Assembly: GCA_964397555.1 (NCBI GenBank)
Contig: CAYNJF010000056.1
Span: forward strand, 1 to 13,485
Length of the DNA stretch: 13,485 bases
Direction of reading: 5' to 3'
From: CAYNJF01 sp964397555
GTDB taxonomy: Bacteria; Pseudomonadota; Gammaproteobacteria; Berkiellales; Berkiellaceae
Position numbers and translations under genes: made by a program. Positions 1 to 8,500 of the stretch are shown piece after piece. The notes beneath the pieces are model-generated. The model made no database searches and was not told where the DNA came from. It saw only the letters and a program-made list of their open reading frames with translations. How positions within the stretch are numbered: the first letter of the stretch is position 1; each line of letters begins with the position of its first letter.

Positions 1-11
1 CGCTGCCAGGC
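1..11 (+). rRNA. Probable 3' end of a 5S rRNA gene (partial)
   Basis: The first bases, CGCTGCCAGGC, match the end of many gammaproteobacterial 5S rRNAs, where the last strand of the closing helix reads CTGCCAGGC (as in E. coli 5S). A strong intrinsic terminator follows within a few bases, as expected at the end of a ribosomal RNA operon. Only about 11 bases are inside the window, so this is recognition of a short tail plus context, and a protein-gene end or other stable RNA is not excluded. The exact 3' end is uncertain by a few bases. Confidence 0.45.
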
Positions 12-21
12 GTTTTATTCG

Positions 22-51
22 AAGCCCTAACGTTGTTAGGGCTTTTTTTTT
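22..51 (+). terminator. Intrinsic (Rho-independent) terminator
   Basis: A perfect 10-bp stem, AAGCCCTAAC (22-31) with GTTAGGGCTT (35-44), closes a 3-base loop and runs directly into a tract of nine T (43-51). It ends the transcription unit that enters from the left, most likely the ribosomal RNA operon whose 5S tail starts the window. Confidence 0.92.
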
Positions 52-120
52 GCCTTAAATATATTATAAGCATATCAACTTAACTCATGCCCCACCCAAA
101 CCCTTCGTGATATCATGCAC

Positions 121-134
121 AACGCTTAAGTGTT
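121..134. promoter_or_regulatory. Near-palindrome upstream of the first small gene, possible operator
   Basis: AACGCTTAAGTGTT is a 14-base inverted repeat with one non-Watson-Crick (G/T) pair, centred about 56 bases before the ATG at 184 and followed by an AT-rich stretch. It could be a binding site for a dimeric regulator. No convincing -35/-10 pair can be named nearby, so the regulatory role is only a guess. Confidence 0.18.
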
Positions 135-183
135 AGTTAATAAATACACTTATTTTATTTTTTGAAATACAAGAGAGGATACT

Positions 184-543
184 ATGCTCGCTCAGCCTAG
201 AAAGAGCTTTTTAAATACCATTAAAGAGAAAATAAACAGAGCTATATCCCGGTTATTTAATATGTTTGCGTTCGCTCTAGTTGCAACTCAATTCTACTTG
301 CTTTATGTAGGGTTTACGGTGGATTCGAAAGAGGCAAGTAGGTGCACAGAAGACCCTGTGTGTCATGATGCCATGAGGAACTCCATTGCTCATGTTTTCT
401 TAGGAAGTATGGGGGTTCAGCCATTTGTTGAGTGGGGAGTGAGAAAATGCTTTATGCCATCCTACGACTTATGCGAACAATCCTTTGGACATGTGTATCC
501 TTCTGATGTAAGTCCATTCAAAAAACTTAAGAAGATTCGTTAA
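184..543 (+). CDS. Small two-segment membrane protein, paralogue 1 (hypothetical)
   Basis: This 119-residue protein is not a family I recognise. A basic amphipathic start (residues 1-23, many Lys and Arg) is followed by a hydrophobic segment at about 24-44, a polar loop with CTEDPVCHD (Cys54 and Cys60), a second, weaker hydrophobic segment at about 66-86, and VRKCF with Cys89. The tail is polar with a basic end, KKLKKIR. The start is supported by a good ribosome binding site, AGAGAGGA, at 172-179. The layout hydrophobic segment, DPxC loop, second segment, then Cys is shared with the proteins at 1583-1921 and 1984-2301, so the three probably arose by tandem duplication. The gene lies downstream of an apparent rRNA operon terminator and converges with the minus-strand gene that ends 17 bases away. 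Likely an inner-membrane hairpin protein; the even Cys spacing could allow a disulfide if the loop is periplasmic, which is inference. Confidence 0.75.
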   Translation: MLAQPRKSFLNTIKEKINRAISRLFNMFAFALVATQFYLLYVGFTVDSKEASRCTEDPVCHDAMRNSIAHVFLGSMGVQPFVEWGVRKCFMPSYDLCEQSFGHVYPSDVSPFKKLKKIR

Positions 544-560
544 CGAATAAACTGTAATGA

Positions 561-1364
561 TCAATCAAATACCCAACGCGTTATAAAAAGGAAAGCTTCT
601 GATCCCTTATCTAGATTCTTCTCGCTCGTTTGGGTTTGGGCTGTAGTTCGTTGTGATTTTTTATTCAAACTTGCCGTTGAGGTGCTTGGTGCGCTCATTT
701 CAATGTCGTCGGCTCTAAGTAATATTTCATCATGTCTATGGGCAATAAAATCAATAACACCTACCCATTTTGAAGCTAGTTTTTTGTTCTGTTTATCTTT
801 TCTTTTATTCATGCGCCGTCTGTGACCTTCGAAAGCATGAATTAAACCATTAAAGCCTTCAATAGTGGGCAAAATGACGTAGTTCAATGGTGCAAACATA
901 AGGTGATAGCTGTATTTGCATTCTTTTTCGCCATAGAGTCGACAATTACTTATTGATGTTACAATCGATTGTAGGTTAAATTTGATCGCATCCTCATTAA
1001 CTTTATCTTCATTGATATTGAACATTGATAGCGTTTCTCGTTCAAAATAAGGCGATAAAACAATCAGGAGCTCCTCGATGCCATCAAACAACATGTCTTC
1101 AAGTTCATCGAAATCGAGCGTGGAGAAGCACGAAGGGTTTTGGTTGGATAAATAAAATGAACGTTGAATCAGCGTGCATTGAGTATACATCGAGATAACC
1201 TTTGCGGCGATCTCCTTGATTATCTCAAACTCAGCGCTGTTAGATAATTGAAAATCCTCTCCATGACTGGATATTTCAAACTGAGTTAAACGTTTGCGCA
1301 GCTCTAAATCAATGTAACTATCGCGAAGCTCTGATACATCTTTATCTTCAAACTGGCTAACCAT
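561..1364 (-). CDS. Hypothetical protein, possibly lacking its true N-terminus
   Basis: From the first ATG this is a 267-residue, largely soluble and probably helical protein with no recognised domain. Visible features are an acidic helical first half (for example DFDELEDMLFDGIEELL at about 84-100), a strongly basic run HRRRMNKRKDKQNKK at 181-195, and a Ser/Thr/Gln-rich stretch at about 223-250. The ATG at 1364 has no ribosome binding site upstream. The frame stays open for 72 further codons up to a TAA at 1583-1581, and the extra sequence looks protein-like, but it contains no ATG, GTG or TTG. The real product may therefore be longer with an unusual start, or the gene may be a 5'-disrupted remnant. 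It lies head-to-head with the small gene at 1583 and tail-to-tail with the one ending at 543, splitting the paralogue row. Coding seems likely; function unknown. Confidence 0.6.
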   Translation of the reverse strand: MVSQFEDKDVSELRDSYIDLELRKRLTQFEISSHGEDFQLSNSAEFEIIKEIAAKVISMYTQCTLIQRSFYLSNQNPSCFSTLDFDELEDMLFDGIEELLIVLSPYFERETLSMFNINEDKVNEDAIKFNLQSIVTSISNCRLYGEKECKYSYHLMFAPLNYVILPTIEGFNGLIHAFEGHRRRMNKRKDKQNKKLASKWVGVIDFIAHRHDEILLRADDIEMSAPSTSTASLNKKSQRTTAQTQTSEKNLDKGSEAFLFITRWVFD

Positions 1365-1583
1365 CAGCGTTACGGTATCGACACCATTCGCAACTCGAGA
1401 TTTGATTCTCTCTATGAGGCGGCTTTCTTCAACGTGACCTAAAACACCAAGGTAATGACCACAGGCTTTTAATTGAGATACAACGGAATGACCATACTTG
1501 TCTGTTCGGTTAGATTTGGATGCAGGTAAAATTATGATAAGGTACGTATCATTTTGATGGGTTACTGGTAAAACTTTCTGTTA
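1365..1583 (-). other. Start-less in-frame upstream extension of the minus-strand gene
   Basis: Reading the minus strand in the frame of the 561-1364 gene, codons are open from 1580 to 1365. They encode a plausible segment that includes TYLIIILPASKSNRTDKYGH and then SVVSQLKACGHYLGVLGHVE, running smoothly into the annotated N-terminus. None of the codons is a usual start; only ATT, ATA, ATC and a CTG at 1367-1365 occur. The stop TAA is at 1583-1581. Nine codons further upstream an in-frame ATG (1610-1608) begins MKGAHLLLA before that stop, so one nonsense codon separates a possible start from the rest. An out-of-frame ATG also occurs near 1559. This may be a mutated 5' end, or the divergent promoter region of two head-to-head genes. 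Confidence 0.4.
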
Positions 1584-1921
1584 TGCTAACAACAAATGAG
1601 CCCCCTTCATTATTAAGCTCAATTGGCGATTATTTAAATCTATCACTTCGAATGTTCTTTGGAGGTATGGTAGGATTTTCCTTTTACATTATCGATAGGA
1701 TGTTTCTTTCATCAACAGATCCATGCTATCACGATATGCAATGCCCAGATATGTCGCTAAAAAAACTAGAGGGAGCTTTTCTTGTAGGGGTTTGCGTAGA
1801 GCAAGCAGGTGAATTCATATACGAAAAGTGTTTATCTTATACCCCGCAGAGAAACCATGCTCAATCAACAACTCAGACTAGGGTAGAGAGCCGAGGCCTA
1901 CCTTTGCCAGCAATTCGATAA
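1583..1921 (+). CDS. Small two-segment membrane protein, paralogue 2 (hypothetical)
   Basis: A 112-residue protein with the same plan as the product of 184-543. It has a hydrophobic segment at about 22-42, a loop STDPCYHDMQCPD with Cys48 and Cys54, a second segment at about 63-80, then YEKC with Cys83, and a polar Gln/Thr/Arg-rich tail ending in LPAIR. The DPxC/HD loop and the Cys shortly after the second segment line up with paralogue 1. No clear ribosome binding site precedes the ATG. The frame is open upstream to 1541 but offers only a CTG (1565), so ATG 1583 is the best choice. It starts head-to-head with the minus-strand gene and ends in TAA immediately followed by the ATG of a 21-codon ORF. 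Probably a membrane hairpin protein; function unknown. Confidence 0.65.
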   Translation: MLTTNEPPSLLSSIGDYLNLSLRMFFGGMVGFSFYIIDRMFLSSTDPCYHDMQCPDMSLKKLEGAFLVGVCVEQAGEFIYEKCLSYTPQRNHAQSTTQTRVESRGLPLPAIR

Positions 1922-1987
1922 ATGTCTATCGCTGGTGTAGAATTTAATAGTAGACTTCTATACAAATCACTTATTGAGTCAATATGA
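1922..1987 (+). CDS. Possible 21-codon coupling ORF between paralogues 2 and 3
   Basis: An ATG directly abuts the TAA of the preceding gene (TAAATG), opens 21 codons reading MSIAGVEFNSRLLYKSLIES plus Ile, and stops at a TGA that overlaps the next gene's start as ATGA (1984-1987). Its ends therefore fit the gap between the two small membrane-protein genes exactly, as in termination-reinitiation coupling. There is no separate ribosome binding site and the peptide has no recognised feature. A chance ORF in a 60-base gap is quite possible, so treat this as a hypothesis. Confidence 0.25.
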   Translation: MSIAGVEFNSRLLYKSLIESI

Positions 1988-2301
1988 TTGGATTTAATGC
2001 ATCTGGGATACTTGGTGCCGCCTTTCAAAGAACAATTTCATTAGTAAAAGCTATGTTTTTTGATGGTTTCGCGCTTACTTTGTTGCAAGCGACTCGCCAA
2101 CTAATCCACAAAGACCCTACTAACGAGTCCACCAGCCTGATTCTCTTGCATGCTTTTTTTGCCGGTGCAAGTGCAAGGCTAGTTTATGAATGCCTACCTC
2201 CTAGTTTCAAGCCATACACCCCTTTTTATAGTGAACCTACCCCTCAAGCCCCTAATCATGATATTAATATCAGTTTTAATACGAGAGCTGTTAGGCGTTA
2301 A
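1984..2301 (+). CDS. Small two-segment membrane protein, paralogue 3 (hypothetical)
   Basis: A 105-residue protein, the most divergent of the trio. Its hydrophobic segment at about 18-38 (VKAMFFDGFALTLLQATRQ region) resembles paralogue 2 (LRMFFGGMVGFSFYI). The loop contains KDPTNES, keeping Asp-Pro but losing the loop cysteines. The second segment at about 52-68 ends in LVYECLPPS with Cys70, matching YEKC of paralogue 2. The tail is Pro-rich (78-90) and ends basic, RAVRR. A weak ribosome binding site, TTGAG, lies 5 bases before the ATG, which overlaps the stop of the 21-codon ORF upstream. Likely co-transcribed with the 1583 gene. Function unknown; membrane location is inferred from hydrophobicity. 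Confidence 0.65.
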   Translation: MIGFNASGILGAAFQRTISLVKAMFFDGFALTLLQATRQLIHKDPTNESTSLILLHAFFAGASARLVYECLPPSFKPYTPFYSEPTPQAPNHDINISFNTRAVRR

Positions 2302-2563
2302 TGCAACAAATTAATAGTTCCGAGTCGTCTAGGGCTGATTAAATCTACAATCACCCATCTTGTTGCGAGCTTTCGTGGTCCACCCCATTTGCATAAACCA
2401 CCGAAAATAGCGTGGTTTTAAGCTAAAGAGCATCTTTTTTTTAGGCAAATTTTGTTATTTGTGCACCCACATCAATGTGCTTTTAACTCGTTGATGCCAC
2501 TCGAACTTTTAAATAACTGGACATGTCTTGTAAAGAGACACCGAACTAGACGGAAAATAAGCC
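2302..2563. other. Intergenic region upstream of the giant gene
   Basis: No gene is convincing here. A 7-bp inverted repeat, AAACCAC (2395-2401) with GTGGTTT (2412-2418), lies 16 bases before a run of eight T (2435-2442). That is a poor fit to an intrinsic terminator but could mark the end of the small-gene unit. A short CACA/TGTG repeat sits at 2468-2479. AT-rich sequence around 2505-2516 may hold a -10 element, but no good -35 sits at the right distance. Before the giant gene, GGAAAA at 2552-2557 is a weak ribosome binding site. Confidence 0.4.
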
Positions 2564-5500
2564 ATGCGTCCGATGACGATTAAAGATTTAGCCATCATTG
2601 TAAATGATGGTCATCTCCAAGGAGCCAGAGAATTAGAGGGGAGCATAATCCATGAGAATGCTACTTTTTTGCTCAATTTTCTTGAGAATTATCTTGAAGC
2701 AAACCGTGCAAACATGGACTTACAGGAACTCGAGGATATCAACGTATTAAAACTTCAGTTTGAACAACTTGTCGTACAAGCCAAAAGGGAGTTTGCTAGA
2801 AAAGAATCTCTTAATCTTACTGTCGAAGAAAGACAGAACGAATATTCAATCAGAGAAAATGTTAAGCACCTCATTCAAGATAGACTACAGACCATTGAAG
2901 AGTACCTAAATCATGCAACGTCTGATCAAGAAGTACCCCCGTTAGTACTCAGAGGCGGGTGGACTGGAGACTCAAACCAGGGAATGGAGGGGCATGCCAT
3001 CTTGTATGAGTACAAGATTTCTGAAGATAGACAGCATATCTACTTCAATATCCATAACACCGGCGCCGGAGTAAGGGACTATCATCAAAAAGTAGCCGAT
3101 ACCGACTTTCGGACCGTATGCCCGGTTAAGAGCTTTGAGATCCCTCTACCTATTGACTCACAAGCCCTTGAAGCGTTTCTGGTGCGTGTCGAGCGACCCT
3201 ACTGGGAATATTATATAAATGGAAGAAGAGCTCAGCATGACGCGGACACTACGTATGAAACCTTGAATGCCATCTCCATCATGGGAGGCGTTGAGGTCGA
3301 CCCATTTGAAAAAGGCATGATCAAAAAAAGTGATTGCATACGAGGACAGCTATCAGGGACATGCGCTCATGCATGCTTGTATCAATACATGGACATGGCG
3401 TTCAAAGACAGGCGTCAGGGACGAAGACTGGTTTACTTTTATAAAAAAGATAGCCTTATGAAAATGGTAGAGTGCCATCACCCTGGTAGCATAAAAGAAG
3501 GCGATAGAAATCAAATAGAGATTGCGGCACAAAATATTATCGATTTACTTGATACCGAAGACTTTACTATATCTGAAAAAGAGCAAGAATATTACGAACT
3601 TAAGTCTGTTTTAGAGCGATATTCAAAATCGGTCACTAAGAACCAAAAGGTACTCATAAGACCATCTCGATGGGAGATTTTAGAGAGATGCTCTCAAAGA
3701 GCTCATATAACAATTAGCCCACCCTCAATACCTACTCCCAATCATTCTGCCGAACCCAGTGATGAGAGGCCAGTCGAAGAATCCCCAATGGAAACGTTCA
3801 GCTTACCTGAGCATGAGTCAACTCAAGATAGATTAAGAGCCATGGTAGAACTTGTGGACTATCTTAACTCTCACTCAAAAGCTCACTTGATACCGAGCAT
3901 GATCGAAGACTTTTTCTGTGATCTGGATACACCAGAGGACATGCTTAATGGCGGCATGCCAATAGAGGCGTGCAAAAGCATTCTTGATAATCTGATAAAG
4001 CTGCAAAGTATTTATGCTCATACAAAACGATTGGAGATGGATGCTACAACCCCTAAATCTATTCAAACTCATCTGTCTATCCAGCAACTCGCCAATCAAG
4101 TCTCACCCAGTATCTTGCCGAATCAACACCACGCTCTTCAAGGCTGGTATGCCCAATTTCAAGCAACTTATATGGCGGCAAAAAATAACCCAGCGATGGC
4201 AATGTACGATGCTAGGTTCGATCAAAACTTGAATGAGAAACTCAGTCAGATTAATCCGGAAATGAATGCTTTTGAGGAAAAAGACATATATCGCTCAGTC
4301 CTAGATAACAAGCCAGAATTGCGACAATGGCTCAAAGAACGATATCGTGAACTAAATACATGGGCAAAGCATGATCAAGTACTCAGGAGCGAAGGCCTTA
4401 CTGACTTTTATATGTTGTGTATGCTTTACAATCATCCTGAATTGCTCGAGGATTTAGAATTTCCCATCGACAGTGTTTATGAGCAGTATGAGAATGCAGT
4501 AGCGCAACTTGATCTTTTGAGTTTACAAGATTCAATTGTTTTAAATGGCTTGAATGCATGCTTCAAACCTCGTGGTTACTCAGAAGACCGCTCAACGACA
4601 AGCGAGCCACAAAAAATATCGCTTAACTTTAGGTCTAAAAATACCACTTCATTTAGCATCAGTATGCTTAGCACGACTCATAGGGGCTTAGAGCTTAAAT
4701 CGTTGCAGAGCAATTTACCTTTCATTGAATCGACGCTGATAAATAAGGCACTGGTATGCTCTCCATCCGTTGATATGAGTGGTGCGAATAACGAGAAAGT
4801 TTTCTCTGGTGTCATATATAGCATGAGCATTAATTCAAATGGCAACGGTCAACATGGGCTTGAAAACGACTTGATGTGGCCAATATGCCATTTCTCCCTT
4901 GAGAATCTCTCTAAACAACGCTCAAGTCAGTCAAACACGCAAGCGCAAAAGACCAGAGAAAGAGGAGGGGCGCCTAGTTTACCTGGGGCGCATGGAGCCC
5001 CTATCATGCCAAGACAAGGGGTTGGAACGAGTCATACTCCAATGACACAAGAGAATCACCAGATTCAAAAAGAACTGATGTCGTTGAGGTTGGCCAGGGT
5101 CATCCAATTAAAGCAGTGTTTTTCCTATTTTGAAGATAATCCAAATTACCTGCAATATGCCGACATGCGATCCTTTTTAAAAACATCGTCGTTTGAGCCG
5201 GGCTTAATTTTGAATGAGATACAGACGAATCCCAATTGGGTCGAAAGGGTAATCATGTTTGGTACTCGAGTGTCAAGATACTATGCGAATCAAGAGCACT
5301 CGTCCACAGAAATGGCATTTTTAGAATCCTACCTTCAACAGCTCCTTTCCTACACTCTCGAGTATGCTACGTTAGCTGATGATCAAAAGCTCAAAGATCA
5401 AGTGTTGAATGCCATGGTTCAAAAGGTGACTGAACCGGCACTATGGAGTCGTAAAGATGAAACCTCCAATGAAGATATGTATGTCTATCATTCAAGCCGA

Positions 5501-8500
5501 AGAAGATACGTAGCTCAGCTGCTAGCCTGTGATGTTGAATTACCAAATCAGGTGACCCAATGCCTTCTTGAGTCGAACTGGGTAGTCAATTCAATGACCG
5601 ATATCCATATGGATCAAGAGTTGGAGCTGGATGCGGTCAACACTCGCCTCGATGCGATCATTGATGATTATTGCACCAACCAATCACTCTCTGATCAAGA
5701 CTGGGCCAGTTTACTCAAAGAGAGTTTACTTAAGACAATTGATGTTCAAAGCTTAGGGGCTGGCCATTGGGTTGAGAGCGGCAATGAGCTGGTGTATGTC
5801 TCGTCAGAGAGCGATGAGCCTTTGTTGCACGCGGATCTCATTCGCCAACAACTCATGAAAAACAATATGCTGCTAACGTCCCTGCCAAACAGTGTGCTTA
5901 ATAACCCACAAATCATGGACGTGGTTGGAGGGCTTAAAGACAACATTTTTGCCAACTCAGATAAAACATGCTTTGTTTTTTCAACCGATCAAGGCTCGTT
6001 TCGTCTTGTAAAACATCACTCAAACATCCCCCCATATTGTCTACAAAAGCAAATTCAATATCAAGGTGATTTGAGCTGGTATGAAATGCACACCACGGAT
6101 CCAAGTCTGAATCACTCCTTGCCCGTGTCCGGCTTGGATTTAAATCCGGAATTAGCGTTACAGGTTGATAGGTGCTGGGTAGGGGTCGAACATCATCAGT
6201 GTTTGCTGGAATCCAATGCCCGTGGATATGTGTATGCCTACGATGGTCAACAGCTGTTAGGCCTCAATGAGCAACTTGAGCCTGTGAGTCAGGTTATCTC
6301 GCCCATTTCTTTCAAAGATTGTTTTAAACACTTTGAAGACCCAAATTACATCGAAGTCGTTAGAGAATCCGATGATGAATATACGATACATTTTGTTCGT
6401 ATGAATATGAGCTTACATGCAAAAAAAGAGCAGGATTCATGGACGGTGACTCTTCATGATGATGCTTATCAGCTCGTCTTTGAGAGCGAATATGACTTAA
6501 TTGATGGGTGTCCACATGGGCTACGGTTTAAAGACCCCAATAACCCCAATCGTGAGAAATACCTCATCCCAGCCCGTCCCTACATTGCGGAATACGAGAG
6601 CAAACATCATCATGCAACAGAATACTTTGACTTCAAGCAAGATATTGATGGGGCCTCTCATGGCTATTTAGTCGATCCAACAGGAGGACACAAATCTTGG
6701 GAGATCACTCATGTCGACACGATGTCTTATGATGTTGAATCCAATCAAATGCCAATCACAGCTCAACATCCTGACAATGATCCTAATTTTACTGGCCCAG
6801 AGCTTCCCTTTATCGAGGTCTCCTCGACTCATCAGCTCAATCAAATCAAGCCCGGTATGTTCCTCGTCTCAGACAACCAGGAAAGCTGTATTCATCATAT
6901 TGAGGAGAATCGAGTTTATTACAAAGGGCACCCTTTTCCAACGGACTCTGACTTAACGGTTAAGTCGCATGTGATTCATGCGGATACGATGGAAGAATGC
7001 TTATATTTGGCGTATACCTATTTGGCGAATAAAGATCCTTTGAGAGCCATGAGCATACTCAAATATGGTGCAGATGAGTTAGGCGGGCTGCGTGGGAGCG
7101 CTGAAGAATTAAGATACATTCATCAAATCGTATGCATGCTTCCGGCACCAACGTCCATGAGTAAGAAACAAGCTGAAATCCCTGACAGCCAATATACTTC
7201 GTGTCAGGCAAAAGCACTGGCAATGCTATGCATGGCAAAGCATCAAGGCATACGCTTTCATAATACCCAAACCTTCGACTCACATTCAAAAAGTGAAAAT
7301 GCCTTTCTTAACAAACGTCAAGAGCTCGAGGTGGCCTTGGCAGAAGCTCCCAACACTCAGTTTAAGGTATTCGTTGATTATTTAAAGCGTGAAGATAAGG
7401 CTCCAAGAGATTTCAAGCTTAATGAGCTTGAATTATTGCACTTATTACGAGAAATGAGCGCGCATGAGAACCTTACCTATCATCGTATGTACGCTGAGCT
7501 CATGGAACAGCAGACAACTCATTTGATTGAAAATATTTCTCGGATGATGCCTAAGGGGGGCGACCACTATAAAGACACACTCAAGTTCTTAGCTGAGCTA
7601 AGAGGCAGCCTTATTCTTGTGGGAATGGACAAGCATCTAGAAAGCCAAGTCGAGCTTGATCTTTCCTTACTTAGTCATGACTGGTTATGCGTGACCGAAA
7701 GCTCACTCCCTAGTGAGCATTATTCTGACATATTGGGCCAAAACGCATTCATTCAACCTCAATTTGGGATGGAATATCACAACCTATATGATTCTTTCAC
7801 GACGTTTCTTCGCATCATCAATCAAGAACCAGAGGCTTTAGCGAAACTAGAGAGTCAGGGGGGCTCCTATGAAGTCTTTATGAGCGATTTAGTGACATAC
7901 TGTAGGACAAACTTACAATATAAAGGATTGTCGAAGAATCATCTTGATGCTTCTGAGTCCCAGTTATGTAAAATGCTTTATATCACTGCCCTCCAAAGCT
8001 CTCAAGATAACGAGGTATTTCAAAGAAGCCTAAGGACTTTGCTCTCAGCGACTCATGAAAGAACTCAACAAAATGCCTTTGACCGTTTCATGAAAGCATG
8101 TAATGACGAGGCAAGAAAAGGAGAACTCGAGCCTATTCTCATGCCAACTCGTAAGATTGTTGATAGAACAGCACAGCCAACCATTTTACATTTCGATAGA
8201 AGTGCTCAAGCGCAGCACCAATCATTCACCGTCCCATCAGCAGCCATCAATCCATTGCAACTGATTTTTACGGCACTGGACTCTGAATTAGATACTTCAT
8301 TTATGCAGGTACTTTCGGATCAATCCAAGTGGGAATCTGAGATCCAAGCGAGACGGGATAGCCAAGCTGAATCAATAGATGCCTTACTTGAGAACAAAAC
8401 ATCATTCATAGATATCATGAGCCAGATGAATACAGCCGATGCCATGATTGGTGAACTCCTGTTTCGTAAAGAGCATGATGATAAACAAGTGGCTATCGAA

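Noticed and set aside
80..161. Possible sigma-70 promoters upstream of 184 (TTAACT, TATCAT, TATTTT elements)
   Set aside because: Individual hexamers look acceptable, but no -35/-10 pair has both a good match and 16-18 base spacing.
2301..2342. 13-codon ORF MQQINSSESSRAD overlapping the stop of the third small gene (TAATG)
   Set aside because: Too short, leads to no downstream gene and shows no feature beyond the chance overlap.
2395..2442. Possible intrinsic terminator after the third small gene
   Set aside because: The 7-bp stem has a 10-base loop and the T tract is 16 bases away, so it does not meet the usual geometry; kept only as a note on the intergenic region.
4014..4232. Short plus-strand ORF within the giant gene in another frame
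   Set aside because: The giant gene's frame is open here without interruption, and the alternative product has no coding character; other short ORFs between 3875 and 11485 were rejected for the same reason.
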